Shown here piece after piece: positions 36,405 to 45,011 of a DNA stretch of 64,000 nucleotides (its first letter is position 1; each line of letters starts with the position of its first letter). The DNA is taken from positions 148,266 through 212,265 of the forward strand of contig NZ_WTFT01000008.1 in the NCBI RefSeq assembly GCF_009861505.1. The letters run 5' to 3'. The notes below the pieces were generated by a model. The model saw nothing but the letters and a program-made list of their open reading frames with translations, ran no database searches and was not told the DNA's origin. Source of the stretch: Pseudomonas izuensis (GTDB taxonomy: Bacteria; Pseudomonadota; Gammaproteobacteria; Pseudomonadales; Pseudomonadaceae). The translations under genes were made by a program, and so were the position numbers.

Positions 36405-37714
36405 TGGTGGTCGACGACGAAAGCAGCATCCGCAGCGCCGTCGAGCAATGGCTGAGCCTGTCGGGTTTCGACGTGCAGTTGTTCAGCCGTGCCGATGAGT
36501 GCCTGGCACAACTGCCGAAGCATTTTGCCGGGGTGATTCTCAGCGATGTGCGCATGCCGGGCATGACCGGGCTGGAGCTGTTGGCTGAAGTGCAGCGACG
36601 CGATGCCGACCTGCCAGTGATCCTGCTGACCGGTCACGGCGATGTGCCCATGGCCGTCGACGCCATGCGCGATGGCGCCTACGACTTTCTGGAAAAACCC
36701 TTCAGCCCCGAAACCCTGCTCGGCAGCCTGCGCCGGGCCCTGGACAAGCGCCGGCTCGTCCTGGAAAACCGTGCCCTGCACGAACAGGCCGACAACCGCG
36801 CCAAGCTCGATGCCACGCTGCTCGGCGTATCCCGAAGCCTGCAAACCTTGCGCGGGCAAGTACTGGACCTGGCGGCGCTGCCAGTCAACGTGCTGATCCG
36901 TGGCGAAACCGGCAGCGGCAAGGAATTGGTTGCCCGCTGCCTGCACGACTTTGGGCCGCGCGCCGACAAACCCTTTGTCGCATTAAACTGCGCGGCCATT
37001 CCCGAGCAACTGTTTGAAGCCGAGTTGTTCGGTCACGAAAGCGGCGCGTTCACCGGGGCTCAGGGCAAGCGCATCGGTAAACTGGAATACGCCGATGGCG
37101 GCACCTTGTTTCTCGATGAGATCGAGAGCATGCCCCTGGCGCAGCAAGTGAAATTGCTGCGGGTGTTGCAGGAGCAGAAGCTGGAACGCCTGGGTTCGAA
37201 CCAGAGCATTCGCGTGGATTTGCGGATCATCGCCGCGACCAAACCGGACCTGCTCGACGAAGCGCGGGCCGGACGCTTCCGCGAGGATCTGGCGTATCGC
37301 CTGAACGTCGCCGAACTGCGCCTGCCGCCGTTGCGCGATCGCCGCGAAGACATTCCGTTGTTGTACGAATCGTTCGCCCGCCAGGCTGCCGAGCGCCTGG
37401 GTCGTTCCTTTTCACCGTTGAGCGGGCCGCAATTGAGCCATCTGCTGAGCCACGACTGGCCAGGCAATGTGCGGGAACTGGCAAACGCGGCCGAGCGCCA
37501 GGTGCTGGGGCTGGGTGAACCCGTCCCAGCGGGTATCGAGCCCGGACAGTCACTGGCGGCACAGCAGGAAGCCTTTGAAGCGCAATGTCTGCGCGCGGCG
37601 TTGGCCCGGCACAAGGGCGATGTCAAGGCGGTGCTTGAGGAGCTGCAACTGCCTCGTCGCACCTTCAATGAAAAGATGCAGCGGCATGGGCTTACCAGGG
37701 AGATGTTCCTATAG
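36389..37714 (+). CDS. DctD/MifR-type sigma54-dependent response regulator
   Basis: The 441-residue regulator has a receiver domain (about 4-120) with the phosphorylation site Asp53 in LSDVRMPGMTG, an AAA+ domain (about 140-370) with Walker A GETGSGKE and the sigma54-contacting loop GAFTGA, and a C-terminal Fis-type helix-turn-helix (VLEELQLPRRTFNEKMQRHG). When phosphorylated it should bind upstream sites and activate sigma54 promoters. The ATG at 36389 has GGAGG upstream and overlaps the kinase gene. The likely target promoter lies 214 bases downstream of its stop. Confidence 0.92.
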   Translation: MLNSVMVVDDESSIRSAVEQWLSLSGFDVQLFSRADECLAQLPKHFAGVILSDVRMPGMTGLELLAEVQRRDADLPVILLTGHGDVPMAVDAMRDGAYDFLEKPFSPETLLGSLRRALDKRRLVLENRALHEQADNRAKLDATLLGVSRSLQTLRGQVLDLAALPVNVLIRGETGSGKELVARCLHDFGPRADKPFVALNCAAIPEQLFEAELFGHESGAFTGAQGKRIGKLEYADGGTLFLDEIESMPLAQQVKLLRVLQEQKLERLGSNQSIRVDLRIIAATKPDLLDEARAGRFREDLAYRLNVAELRLPPLRDRREDIPLLYESFARQAAERLGRSFSPLSGPQLSHLLSHDWPGNVRELANAAERQVLGLGEPVPAGIEPGQSLAAQQEAFEAQCLRAALARHKGDVKAVLEELQLPRRTFNEKMQRHGLTREMFL

Positions 37715-37724
37715 CGTCTGATCG

Positions 37725-37808
37725 GGCCTCATCGCGAGCAGGCTCACTCCTACAATGGTACGGCGTACACAAATCATCTGTGGGAGTGAGCCTGCTCGCG
37801 ATGAGGCC
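37725..37808. repeat. REP doublet (REPIN), class GCGAGCAGGCTCAC
   Basis: Arms at 37725-37754 and 37779-37808 with outer GGCCTC pairing, between the regulator stop and the upstream sites of the permease promoter. Confidence 0.88.
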
Positions 37809-37837
37809 ACCACACACAACATACCTCCCGAGCCGAA

Positions 37838-37885
37838 TGAGCGACTTTCCGCTCATACGCAATCCAGAATAAGCGGATTCCCGCT
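37838..37885 (+). promoter_or_regulatory. Two candidate upstream activator palindromes for the permease promoter
   Basis: TGAGCG/CGCTCA with a 6-base centre (37838-37855) and AGCGG/CCGCT with a 4-base centre (37872-37885). Both carry a shared CCGCTCAT run. Their centres are 32 bp apart, about three helical turns, and about 50-83 bp upstream of the -24 element. Position and symmetry suit binding by the neighbouring sigma54 activator. Confidence 0.6.
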
Positions 37886-37927
37886 CATCAACCCTTCAAC
37901 ACCCCTCTAGACCGGCCCTCTCCCTTT

Positions 37928-37943
37928 TGGCACAGCTCCTGCT
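37928..37943 (+). promoter_or_regulatory. Predicted sigma54 promoter of the KgtP-like permease
   Basis: TGGCACAGCTCCTGCT has the invariant GG and GC at the required 10-base spacing (-24/-12) and a full TGGCAC left half. The start would fall near 37954, about 50 bases before the ATG. Confidence 0.8.
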
Positions 37944-38005
37944 ATAGCCCCCGCAGGCTGCGTTTAACCGCGCTCCACAAAAACAATTAAACGAAGGATC
38001 CTTCA

Positions 38006-39325
38006 ATGGATAACTCCAACGCCCTGCCCCTTGGGTCGGCTGCCGTGACGGCCAAACCAAGAACCACTGCCAGCCGCATCAAATCGATTTTCAGCGGCTC
38101 TGTCGGCAACATGGTCGAGTGGTATGACTGGTACGTCTATGCCGCCTTCTCCCTGTACTTTGCCAAGACCTTTTTCCCCGCCGGTTCCTCCACTGCGCAA
38201 TTGATGAACACCGCTGCAATCTTCGCCGTGGGCTTCCTGATGCGCCCGATCGGTGGCTGGCTGATGGGCCTGTATGCCGACAAAGTCGGACGCAAAAAGG
38301 CGCTGATGGCCTCGGTGTATCTGATGTGCTTTGGCTCGCTGCTGATCGCGCTGAGCCCTGGCTATGAAACCATCGGCATCGGCGCGCCGATCCTCCTGGT
38401 GTTCGCCCGACTGCTGCAAGGCCTGTCGGTCGGCGGCGAGTACGGCACCTCCGCCACCTACCTGTCGGAGATGGCGACCAAGGAACGTCGCGGCTTCTTC
38501 TCCAGCTTCCAGTACGTGACCCTGATCTCCGGCCAACTCATCGCGCTGGGGGTACTGATCCTTCTGCAACAAACCCTGACCACCGAACAGCTGTATGCAT
38601 GGGGCTGGCGTATCCCGTTCGCCATTGGCGCGCTGTGTGCCGTGGTCGCGCTCTACCTGCGTCGCGGCATGGAAGAAACCGAGTCGTTCACCAAGAAGGA
38701 AAAGGCCAAGGAAAGCGCGATGCGCACCTTGCTGCGTCATCCGAAGGAACTGATGACCGTGGTCGGCCTGACCATGGGCGGTACCCTGGCGTTCTACACC
38801 TACACCACCTACATGCAGAAATACCTGGTGAACACCGTCGGCATGAGCATTTCCGACTCCACCACCATCTCTGCAGCGACGCTGTTCCTGTTCATGTGCC
38901 TGCAACCGATCATCGGCGGCCTGTCGGACAAGATCGGCCGACGCCCGATCCTGATCGCCTTCGGCGTGCTGGGCACGATTTTCACCGTGCCGATCCTGAT
39001 GACCCTGCACACCATCCAGACCTGGTGGGGCGCGTTCTTCCTGATCATGGCGGCGCTGATCATCGTCAGCGGCTACACCTCCATCAACGCGGTGGTCAAA
39101 GCCGAACTGTTCCCGACCGAAATCCGCGCCCTGGGCGTGGGCCTGCCGTATGCACTGACCGTATCGATCTTCGGCGGCACCGCTGAATACATCGCCCTTT
39201 GGTTCAAGAGCATCGGCATGGAAACCGGCTACTACTGGTACGTCACCGCGTGCATTGCCGTGTCGTTGCTGGTGTACGTCACCATGAAAGACACCCGCAA
39301 GCATTCGCGGATCGTGACGGACTGA
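38006..39325 (+). CDS. MFS dicarboxylate/alpha-ketoglutarate permease (KgtP-like)
   Basis: The 439-residue protein has twelve membrane helices and the metabolite:H+ symporter signatures: GNMVEWYDWYVYAAFS at the first helix, RPIGGWLMGLYADKVGRKKA between helices 2 and 3, RLLQGLSVGGEYGTSATYL in helix 4 and SDKIGRRP in the second half. This is the KgtP branch. It should import alpha-ketoglutarate or a similar C5 dicarboxylate with protons. A sigma54 promoter and the DctB/DctD-type pair just upstream predict substrate induction, as reported for P. aeruginosa PA5530 and MifSR. Confidence 0.9.
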   Translation: MDNSNALPLGSAAVTAKPRTTASRIKSIFSGSVGNMVEWYDWYVYAAFSLYFAKTFFPAGSSTAQLMNTAAIFAVGFLMRPIGGWLMGLYADKVGRKKALMASVYLMCFGSLLIALSPGYETIGIGAPILLVFARLLQGLSVGGEYGTSATYLSEMATKERRGFFSSFQYVTLISGQLIALGVLILLQQTLTTEQLYAWGWRIPFAIGALCAVVALYLRRGMEETESFTKKEKAKESAMRTLLRHPKELMTVVGLTMGGTLAFYTYTTYMQKYLVNTVGMSISDSTTISAATLFLFMCLQPIIGGLSDKIGRRPILIAFGVLGTIFTVPILMTLHTIQTWWGAFFLIMAALIIVSGYTSINAVVKAELFPTEIRALGVGLPYALTVSIFGGTAEYIALWFKSIGMETGYYWYVTACIAVSLLVYVTMKDTRKHSRIVTD

Positions 39326-39332
39326 CAGGCAT

Positions 39333-39368
39333 AAAAAAACGCGCAAAGGTGCAAGGCCTTTGCGCGTT
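39333..39368 (-). terminator. Intrinsic terminator serving the minus-strand gene at 39455-40210
   Basis: A 12-bp stem AACGCGCAAAGG/CCTTTGCGCGTT (39338-39349, 39357-39368). The seven A at its left give a U-tract only on the minus strand. On the plus strand no T-run follows, so the permease is served only weakly. Confidence 0.75.
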
Positions 39369-39393
39369 CGTGTCAGATGAACCGTGGTGAATT

Positions 39394-39437
39394 CTTCGCT
39401 GGCAAGCCAGCCCTGTAGGAGCTGGCTTGCCAGCGAA
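39394..39437. repeat. Compact REP palindrome, class GCTGGCAAGCCAGC
   Basis: Arms 39394-39409 and 39422-39437 are separated by only 12 bases. The left copy lacks its CTCCTACA tail, so this looks like a doublet shortened by deletion. Confidence 0.85.
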
Positions 39438-39454
39438 GGCCGCGACTCGGTATA

Positions 39455-40210
39455 TCAGGACAACTCAGGGGCCGCCTGTTTCCCGAACCTGTTCTGCGCG
39501 TACGAAGCCCCCGCAATCATCACTACCAGAACCCCCGCCAACACCAGCGACGAACCGATGGTGCCGAAATCCAGGCCGCCTTTTGCATGGGGTTTGGTCA
39601 GGAAATCGCCCAAGGTTGCGCCGAACGGTCGTGTCAGTACAAACGCCACCCAGAACAACAGTACCGACGAAATCTTCGTGAAGTATTTGAGCAGCACCAC
39701 CAGCGCAATGGTCGAGCCGATCAGCAATGCGCCACCGGCAAAACCAAGCCCCGAATCATCGGCCAGGTAGTCCCCAAGGGCAGTACCCAGCGTGTTGGAA
39801 AACAGAATGGCCGTCCAATAGAACATCTCGCCGCGGAAGGTCTGGACCTTGGTCACGTTCAGCGAATCGCCACTGAGGCGCCAGGCCGCGAAAATCCCCA
39901 GCAAGATCGCAATCAGGATCATCGAGCCGGTGGCATAGCCCAGTTCAAGGGTGCGATCCATGAAGTCGGACATGGTGGTGCCCGCCGTGCTGGTCGACAG
40001 AATCACCAGCCAGTACAGCACCGGCTTGTAGGTTTTCGACATCAGTTGCGTGATCAATGTCAGCACGAACACGCTGATCAACAGCAGCGAACTGACGGCG
40101 TAACCGACATTGAGGGTCATCGACAGCAGGTCACCGGCGGTCTCACCCAAGGTGGTCGCACAGATTTTCATCACCCAGAACGCCAGGGTGATTTGAGGAA
40201 GTTTATTCAT
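39455..40210 (-). CDS. Multi-pass membrane protein with fourfold internal repeat (COG4705-like)
   Basis: The 251-residue protein is almost wholly hydrophobic, with eight or so helices. A short motif recurs about every 60 residues: TTLGETAGD, TAGTTMSDFMD, TLGTALGDYLAD and PFGATLGDFLTKP. Each has a Thr/Gly-rich stretch closed by Asp, followed by a GYA/GFA-type helix start. This looks like four tandem two-helix units, a pattern seen in small transporters and channels. I recognise it as the uncharacterised COG4705-type family, not a named gene. Substrate unknown. It is followed by its own terminator. Confidence 0.8.
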   Translation of the reverse strand: MNKLPQITLAFWVMKICATTLGETAGDLLSMTLNVGYAVSSLLLISVFVLTLITQLMSKTYKPVLYWLVILSTSTAGTTMSDFMDRTLELGYATGSMILIAILLGIFAAWRLSGDSLNVTKVQTFRGEMFYWTAILFSNTLGTALGDYLADDSGLGFAGGALLIGSTIALVVLLKYFTKISSVLLFWVAFVLTRPFGATLGDFLTKPHAKGGLDFGTIGSSLVLAGVLVVMIAGASYAQNRFGKQAAPELS

Positions 40211-40441
40211 TGGGCAGTAGAGCTCCAGTGGTCATGACAAGCATTTTCTTCGGCTTATGCCGCGGGGGCGCAGACTGGAGCAAAGGCAGTGAAAAATGGG
40301 TAAGCGCTTTATGAAAATTCTGTCACACAGGCAAAAGAGCGGATTAATCACGAGTGAGGCGGTTATGCCCACGGGTAGAAATCAGCGGCGCGTCCTTGCA
40401 CTATGGCTTCTCTCCGATTCAAGCCTTCAGGAAGATTGGTA

Positions 40442-41071
40442 ATGCCCGACGACATCCACTACTACGAACCCGTCAATGGCCACGGCCTGCCCCACGATCC
40501 GTTCAACGCAATCGTCGGCCCGCGTCCCATTGGCTGGATTTCTTCACAGGATGCCAACGGCCGCTTGAATCTGGCGCCTTACAGCTTCTTCAACGCCTTC
40601 AACTACATTCCGCCGATCATCGGTTTTTCCAGCGTCGGGCGTAAAGACAGCCTGAACAACATCGAACAGACCGGTGAGTTCGCCTGGAACCTGGCCACAC
40701 GGCCATTGGCCGGGCAGATGAACCAGAGCAGCGCCATGGTCGGGTCAGAGGTGGACGAATTCGAGCTGTCCGGACTGACCCCGGCTGCCTCGAAAATCAT
40801 TGCGGTGCCACGGGTTGCCGAAAGCCCCGTGTCCTTCGAGTGCAAGGTCACGCAGATCATTCAGCTGCAGCGCGCAGACGGGGATGTGGTGCCGAGCTGG
40901 CTGATTCTCGGCGAAGTGGTCGCCGTGCATATTGCCAAGTGGCTGTTGAAGGATGGGATATACGACACCGCCGCGGCAGAACCGATTCTGCGCGGCGGCG
41001 GGCCAGCGGATTATTTCCAGCTCGGGCCTGAGGCGTTGTTCAAGATGTATCGCCCGAGGACGGGCAAGTAA
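40442..41071 (+). CDS. Flavin reductase family protein (FMN-binding split barrel)
   Basis: The 209-residue protein has the flavin reductase-like fold: PFNAIVGPRPIGWISSQDANGRLNLAPYSFFNAF is the FMN-binding part (given here as one continuous region near residues 17-52), followed by SLNNIEQTGEFAWNL and SPVSFECKVTQI. It likely reduces or carries FMN for a partner enzyme. The ATG at 40442 has GGAAGA upstream. No partner oxygenase is adjacent; the small monooxygenase at 41344 is a weak candidate. Confidence 0.85.
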   Translation: MPDDIHYYEPVNGHGLPHDPFNAIVGPRPIGWISSQDANGRLNLAPYSFFNAFNYIPPIIGFSSVGRKDSLNNIEQTGEFAWNLATRPLAGQMNQSSAMVGSEVDEFELSGLTPAASKIIAVPRVAESPVSFECKVTQIIQLQRADGDVVPSWLILGEVVAVHIAKWLLKDGIYDTAAAEPILRGGGPADYFQLGPEALFKMYRPRTGK

Positions 41072-41302
41072 TTACCAGAGCAGGTCGGCATCTTCCTTGA
41101 CGTTCTTGAGACGGGTCAGCTCTTTGGCGGCCGCCAGATCGGCATCATGGGCGGTCTTGAAAATCTGGCCTTCCAGCACCTTGTGAAAACGCGGGGCGCC
41201 GGAACCACCCAACGCTTTGACGGCAATGGCGGCATGGTAACCACCCTCGCCGGGTACTACGGCCGATACGGCTTCGAAGGTTTCAAAGGCTTTGCGTGCC
41301 AT
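41072..41302 (-). CDS. Small conserved hypothetical protein
   Basis: The 76-residue protein starts MARKAFETFEAVSAVV and contains GYHAAIAVKALGGSGAPRF, then a helical LAAAKELTRLKNVKEDAD tail. It reads as a small soluble alpha/beta protein without known motif. An AGGA site 8 bases before the ATG at 41302 supports that start over the ATG at 41311. It is convergent with, and directly abuts, the flavin reductase gene. Function unknown. Confidence 0.7.
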   Translation of the reverse strand: MARKAFETFEAVSAVVPGEGGYHAAIAVKALGGSGAPRFHKVLEGQIFKTAHDADLAAAKELTRLKNVKEDADLLW

Positions 41303-41343
41303 GTTGAGCATCCTGGCTGGTTGAGAATGCTGCCATTAAACCC

Positions 41344-41697
41344 TCAACCGGCCAGTTTGTGTACCGCTACCCCGGACTGGCCGAGGGCCTGCGCCGCCGA
41401 CACCTCCTTGAAGGTGTGGAAATCCAGGCTGTTGACCACCAGCTCCTGCACCAGCTCGGCAAAAATCTCCATGGCCGGGGTACTGAAGTAGGCGGTCATG
41501 GCTGTTTGATTGACCCAGAAGCCGGACACCAGCCACAGCTCTGGATCGCACTGCGACTGTTGCAAGGCAAAGTTCAGGCAGCCTGGCGCCGCGCGGGACG
41601 GTTCGATCAGCGCGCTCAGGCGCACACCCAGCTCTTGCGAACGCCCGGCACGCGCTCGAACAAAGGCCATATGACTGACGGGGATTTGCTTTGACAT
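41344..41697 (-). CDS. Antibiotic biosynthesis monooxygenase (ABM/YgiN-like) family protein
   Basis: The 117-residue protein has the dimeric ferredoxin-like barrel: HMAFVRARAGRSQELGVRL, APGCLNFALQQSQCDPELWLVSGFWVN and a C-terminal helix-strand. The family includes cofactor-free quinol oxygenases and many of unknown role. The ATG at 41697 has GGGAGGG at good spacing. It is divergent from an AraC-family regulator, which may control it. The sequence alone does not show the reaction. Confidence 0.82.
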   Translation of the reverse strand: MSKQIPVSHMAFVRARAGRSQELGVRLSALIEPSRAAPGCLNFALQQSQCDPELWLVSGFWVNQTAMTAYFSTPAMEIFAELVQELVVNSLDFHTFKEVSAAQALGQSGVAVHKLAG

Positions 41698-42033
41698 GTT
41701 CAACCCTCCCGGGGAGTCGCGTGGCAGCCTGGGACGGGCTGCGACAGGATCAAAGGTTAAGGGCCGATTCGCCTGCGTCGTTAGTCGATTCCTGCCGGTG
41801 CGTTGCACAATCCTGCGAGACTGCAGTGTGGGGCTGTAACAAGGTGTAAAACGCTGTCACGGTACTGTCATACGAGTTTCAAGCAAGTTTTCCCGCCTGC
41901 TCTCTGCCTTGTCAGGGTGAAAAAACAACCCCGTGCAGAATCAGGCAAGCATTCGACAGAATGTGTCTACCGCTGCCGCTTGCACAAACATATGCTCTGC
42001 CCCACCACATCTGCCCTTGCGAGGATGCCTTGC
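41698..42033. other. Divergent intergenic region, no gene seen
   Basis: A 336-base gap between the ABM gene and the AraC regulator. It must hold both promoters. Nothing more specific than scattered short direct repeats (such as CTGTCA near 41857 and 41866) was found, and no REP element. Confidence 0.5.
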
Positions 42034-42975
42034 ATGTCGTCATTCGATCACTTTTCTCAACAGCAGCCAGACCCGCTGGATGCCGAGATGGAAAAGCAGC
42101 GCGCTGAACTGGCGGCAATCATTCGTCGCAACACCGGCGAAGATGGCAGTTATGCCACCGCCGTCGATTCGCTGTTCATGTCGCGCCACAGCCAAAACCA
42201 CGATTTCGCCCCGGTGCTGGCGCAACCCGCGCTGTGCATCATGGCTCAGGGACGCAAGGAAGTTCGGCTGGTTGACGAGTATTTCAATTACGACCCGCTG
42301 AATTACCTGGTGGTATCGGTCTCGATGCCTCTTAGCGGTCGGGTGGTGAATGTCACGTCCGAGGAACCGATCCTGGCGGTGCGGCTGGATATCGATCCGG
42401 CGGAAATCACCGCGCTGATCGCCGATGCCGGCCCCATCGGTGTGCCGACCCGACCCACCGGGCGCGGCCTGTATGTGGAACGCATCGACACCGCGATGCT
42501 CGACGCGGTGCTGCGTCTGGCGCGGTTGCTCGACACACCGAAAGACATCGCCATGCTCGCGCCGCTGATTCGACGGGAAATTCTCTATCGGTTGCTGCGC
42601 AGCCCGCAGGGCCATCGGCTGTACGAAATCGCCATCGCCAACAGTCAGAGCCATCGCATCAGCCAGGCGATCAAATGGCTCAACGGCAATTTTGAGCAAC
42701 CGCTGCGAATCGATGATCTGGCGAAGGAAGTGAACCTGAGCGTCTCGACGCTGCATCACCGTTTCAAGGCGATGACGGCGATGAGTCCATTGCAATATCA
42801 GAAGCAGCTGCGCCTGCAGGAGGCTCGGCGCTTGATGCTGGCGGAAGGGCTGGAGGCTTCGGCGGCGGGTTACCGGGTCGGCTATGAAAGCCCTTCGCAG
42901 TTCAGCCGGGAATACAGCCGGTTGTTCGGCGCGCCGCCGTTGCGGGATTTGGCGCGGTTGCGGTTGTCGGTCTAG
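42034..42975 (+). CDS. AraC family transcriptional regulator (AraC_N type)
   Basis: The 313-residue regulator has an N-terminal AraC-type cupin domain (about 35-195, with LAQPALCIMAQGRKEV and YFNYDPLNYLVVSV) and two C-terminal helix-turn-helix motifs (LRIDDLAKEVNLSVSTLHHRFK and YRVGYESPSQFSREYSRLFG). This N-terminal type is common in regulators of alcohol or aldehyde dehydrogenases and stress genes. GAGG lies 9 bases before the ATG at 42034. Divergence from the ABM gene suggests local control. Ligand unknown. Confidence 0.9.
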   Translation: MSSFDHFSQQQPDPLDAEMEKQRAELAAIIRRNTGEDGSYATAVDSLFMSRHSQNHDFAPVLAQPALCIMAQGRKEVRLVDEYFNYDPLNYLVVSVSMPLSGRVVNVTSEEPILAVRLDIDPAEITALIADAGPIGVPTRPTGRGLYVERIDTAMLDAVLRLARLLDTPKDIAMLAPLIRREILYRLLRSPQGHRLYEIAIANSQSHRISQAIKWLNGNFEQPLRIDDLAKEVNLSVSTLHHRFKAMTAMSPLQYQKQLRLQEARRLMLAEGLEASAAGYRVGYESPSQFSREYSRLFGAPPLRDLARLRLSV

Positions 42976-43003
42976 CTAAGTTTTGTGTTGTATGTGCGGC
43001 CCT

Positions 43004-43077
43004 CATCGCGAGCAGGCTCACTCCCACAGTGGCTTGGTGTACACAAGACCATTGTAGGAGCGAGCCTGCTCGCGATG
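43004..43077. repeat. REP doublet (REPIN), class GCGAGCAGGCTC
   Basis: 25-base arms at 43004-43028 and 43053-43077 between the AraC gene and the end of the ABC operon (convergent). Confidence 0.9.
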
Positions 43078-43088
43078 GGGCCAGCCAG

Positions 43089-44144
43089 TTAGGCACCAAG
43101 AACGCGGCACGCCTCCGCCGGCAAGGTCACCGACACCGGATGCCCGATGCTCAAGCCAATCCCCTGGCACGGCGTGCTCAGCGCGGTAAACGAAACCCCG
43201 GAACACTCAACCGTGGTCTCGATGGTCGCGCCGATATCACGCACGAACGTTACCTTGCCCAGCAAGCGGTTGCCCGCCGTTGCCTGCGCGGGCGACAGTT
43301 GCAGGTCTTCAGGGCGAATCAGCATCTTCACCTTCTCCCCGGCCGCAATACTTGTGCAGATCGGCACTTGCAGTGCATCGCCACCCGGCAGGCTGACCTT
43401 GCCGTTGCCCAGCGCGGTGGCCGGGAAGATGTTGCCGGAGCCGATGAAGTCAGCGACGAACTCGTTGGCCGGGTGCCGATAGATCTCGATCGGCGTGCCC
43501 ACCTGCTGTACCCGATGCTCACCCAATACGACGACGATATCGGCCATGGTCATGGCCTCGCGTTGATCGTGGGTCACCATGATGGTGGTGATGTTCAGGC
43601 GCTGTTGCAGCTGGCGGATTTCCACCTGCATCGACTCGCGCAGCTTGGCGTCCAGCGCCGACAGCGGTTCGTCGAGCAGGAGGATTTTCGGGTTGTTGGC
43701 GATCGCACGGGCAATCGCCACGCGCTGGCGCTGGCCGCCGGAGAGTTTCGCCACCGGGCGATCGATCATCGCTTGGAGTTGGATCAGTTCCAGCAACTCC
43801 ACCACTCGCGCCCGCTGATCAGCCTTGCTGACCCCGCGCAGTTTCAGCGGATAGGCAATGTTCTCGCCCACGGTCATGTGCGGGAACAGCGCCAAAGACT
43901 GGAACACCATGCCAAAGTTGCGCAGGTGCGCCGGGGTGTTGCCGATGTCCTCGCCGTCCAGGCGGATCTCGCCGTCGGTCAGGGTTTCAAGGCCGGCAAT
44001 CATGCGCAGCAACGTGGTTTTGCCGCACCCCGAAGGGCCAAGGAAACACACCAGTTTGCCCTCGGGCAAATGCAGGTTTACATCCGTTACCGCGCAGGCC
44101 GAGCCGTAATGTTTCTCGACGTTTTCCAGAATCAGACCAGACAT
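43089..44144 (-). CDS. Polyamine-type ABC transporter ATP-binding protein (PotA family)
   Basis: The 351-residue ATPase has Walker A LGPSGCGKTT, Q-loop FQSLALFPHMTV, signature LSGGQRQRVAIARA, Walker B ILLLDEPLSALD and the switch His in IMVTHDQREAMT. The C-terminal TOBE-type domain (about 240-351) is typical of the spermidine/putrescine and iron(III) importer group. The ATG at 44144 has GAGGTG; an in-frame GTG 9 bases upstream is too close. It is last in the operon, 18 bases after the permease gene. Confidence 0.92.
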   Translation of the reverse strand: MSGLILENVEKHYGSACAVTDVNLHLPEGKLVCFLGPSGCGKTTLLRMIAGLETLTDGEIRLDGEDIGNTPAHLRNFGMVFQSLALFPHMTVGENIAYPLKLRGVSKADQRARVVELLELIQLQAMIDRPVAKLSGGQRQRVAIARAIANNPKILLLDEPLSALDAKLRESMQVEIRQLQQRLNITTIMVTHDQREAMTMADIVVVLGEHRVQQVGTPIEIYRHPANEFVADFIGSGNIFPATALGNGKVSLPGGDALQVPICTSIAAGEKVKMLIRPEDLQLSPAQATAGNRLLGKVTFVRDIGATIETTVECSGVSFTALSTPCQGIGLSIGHPVSVTLPAEACRVLGA

Positions 44145-44162
44145 ATGAATCACCTCAAGAAA

Positions 44163-45011
44163 TCAGAACGAAACGCCGCCTTCACCCACCAACTTCTCCA
44201 GTGCCCAAATGAGCACGAAGTCGATCAGCACGATGAGCACGGCAAACGAGAATACGGTTGGGTCGAGCGACGACACGGTGCGGCTGTACATCCAGATCGG
44301 CACGGTCATCACGTCGATGGTGTAGAGGAAATAGGTCACGGTGAATTCGTTGAACGAGACGATGAACGCCAGCAGCATCCCCGCCAGGATTCCCGACTTC
44401 ATCAACGGCACCACCACGTCGACAATCGCCCGCAGCGGTGAAGCACCGAGCATCTGCGCGGCCTCTTCGACTTCACTGCCGATGGAGAGCATCGCCGCCG
44501 TGCAGTTTTTCACCACGAACGGCAACGCGAGGATCACGTGGGCAATCACCAGCCGCGACGTGGTCATCTGGAACGGCAGGCTGTCGAACACCAGCAACAA
44601 GGCCAGGCCCAGCACCACCATCGGGAACACCAGGGGCAACGACATCAATTGCAGCGCCACGGCCTTGCCGCGAAATTCGCAACGGGTCAGCGCATAGGCC
44701 GCCGGCACCGCGATCAGCGTGGCGAAGACCATGGTCAGGCACGACACCATCAGGCTGGTGGTCATGGCCTTGCCCAGGCTCAGCACATCGCTGGCATCCG
44801 GCGACACGAAGGTGTGCCAGGCCGCCTTGTACCATTGCAGGCTGTAGCTGCTTGGCGGGAAGTCGAGGTTCGACGAGCCGCTGAAGGACATGACGATCAT
44901 GGTCAGGATCGGCAACACCGCCAGCAGCAGGATGAAACCGGAAAGGATGCCGGCGAACTTGCCGGTTTCACCCGGCAGCAGCGACTGGCGCTTCTTGGTC
45001 AGGGAACTCAT
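44163..45011 (-). CDS. Polyamine-type ABC transporter permease (PotC-like)
   Basis: The 282-residue permease has six helices, the first LSGFILLLAVLPILTMIVMSF. The cytoplasmic coupling motif is EEAAQMLGASPLRAIVDVVVPLMKSGI, the EAA loop of importer permeases. It forms half of the channel with the preceding permease, whose stop it overlaps as ATGA. The C-terminus ends in LEKLVGEGGVSF. Confidence 0.92.
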   Translation of the reverse strand: MSSLTKKRQSLLPGETGKFAGILSGFILLLAVLPILTMIVMSFSGSSNLDFPPSSYSLQWYKAAWHTFVSPDASDVLSLGKAMTTSLMVSCLTMVFATLIAVPAAYALTRCEFRGKAVALQLMSLPLVFPMVVLGLALLLVFDSLPFQMTTSRLVIAHVILALPFVVKNCTAAMLSIGSEVEEAAQMLGASPLRAIVDVVVPLMKSGILAGMLLAFIVSFNEFTVTYFLYTIDVMTVPIWMYSRTVSSLDPTVFSFAVLIVLIDFVLIWALEKLVGEGGVSF

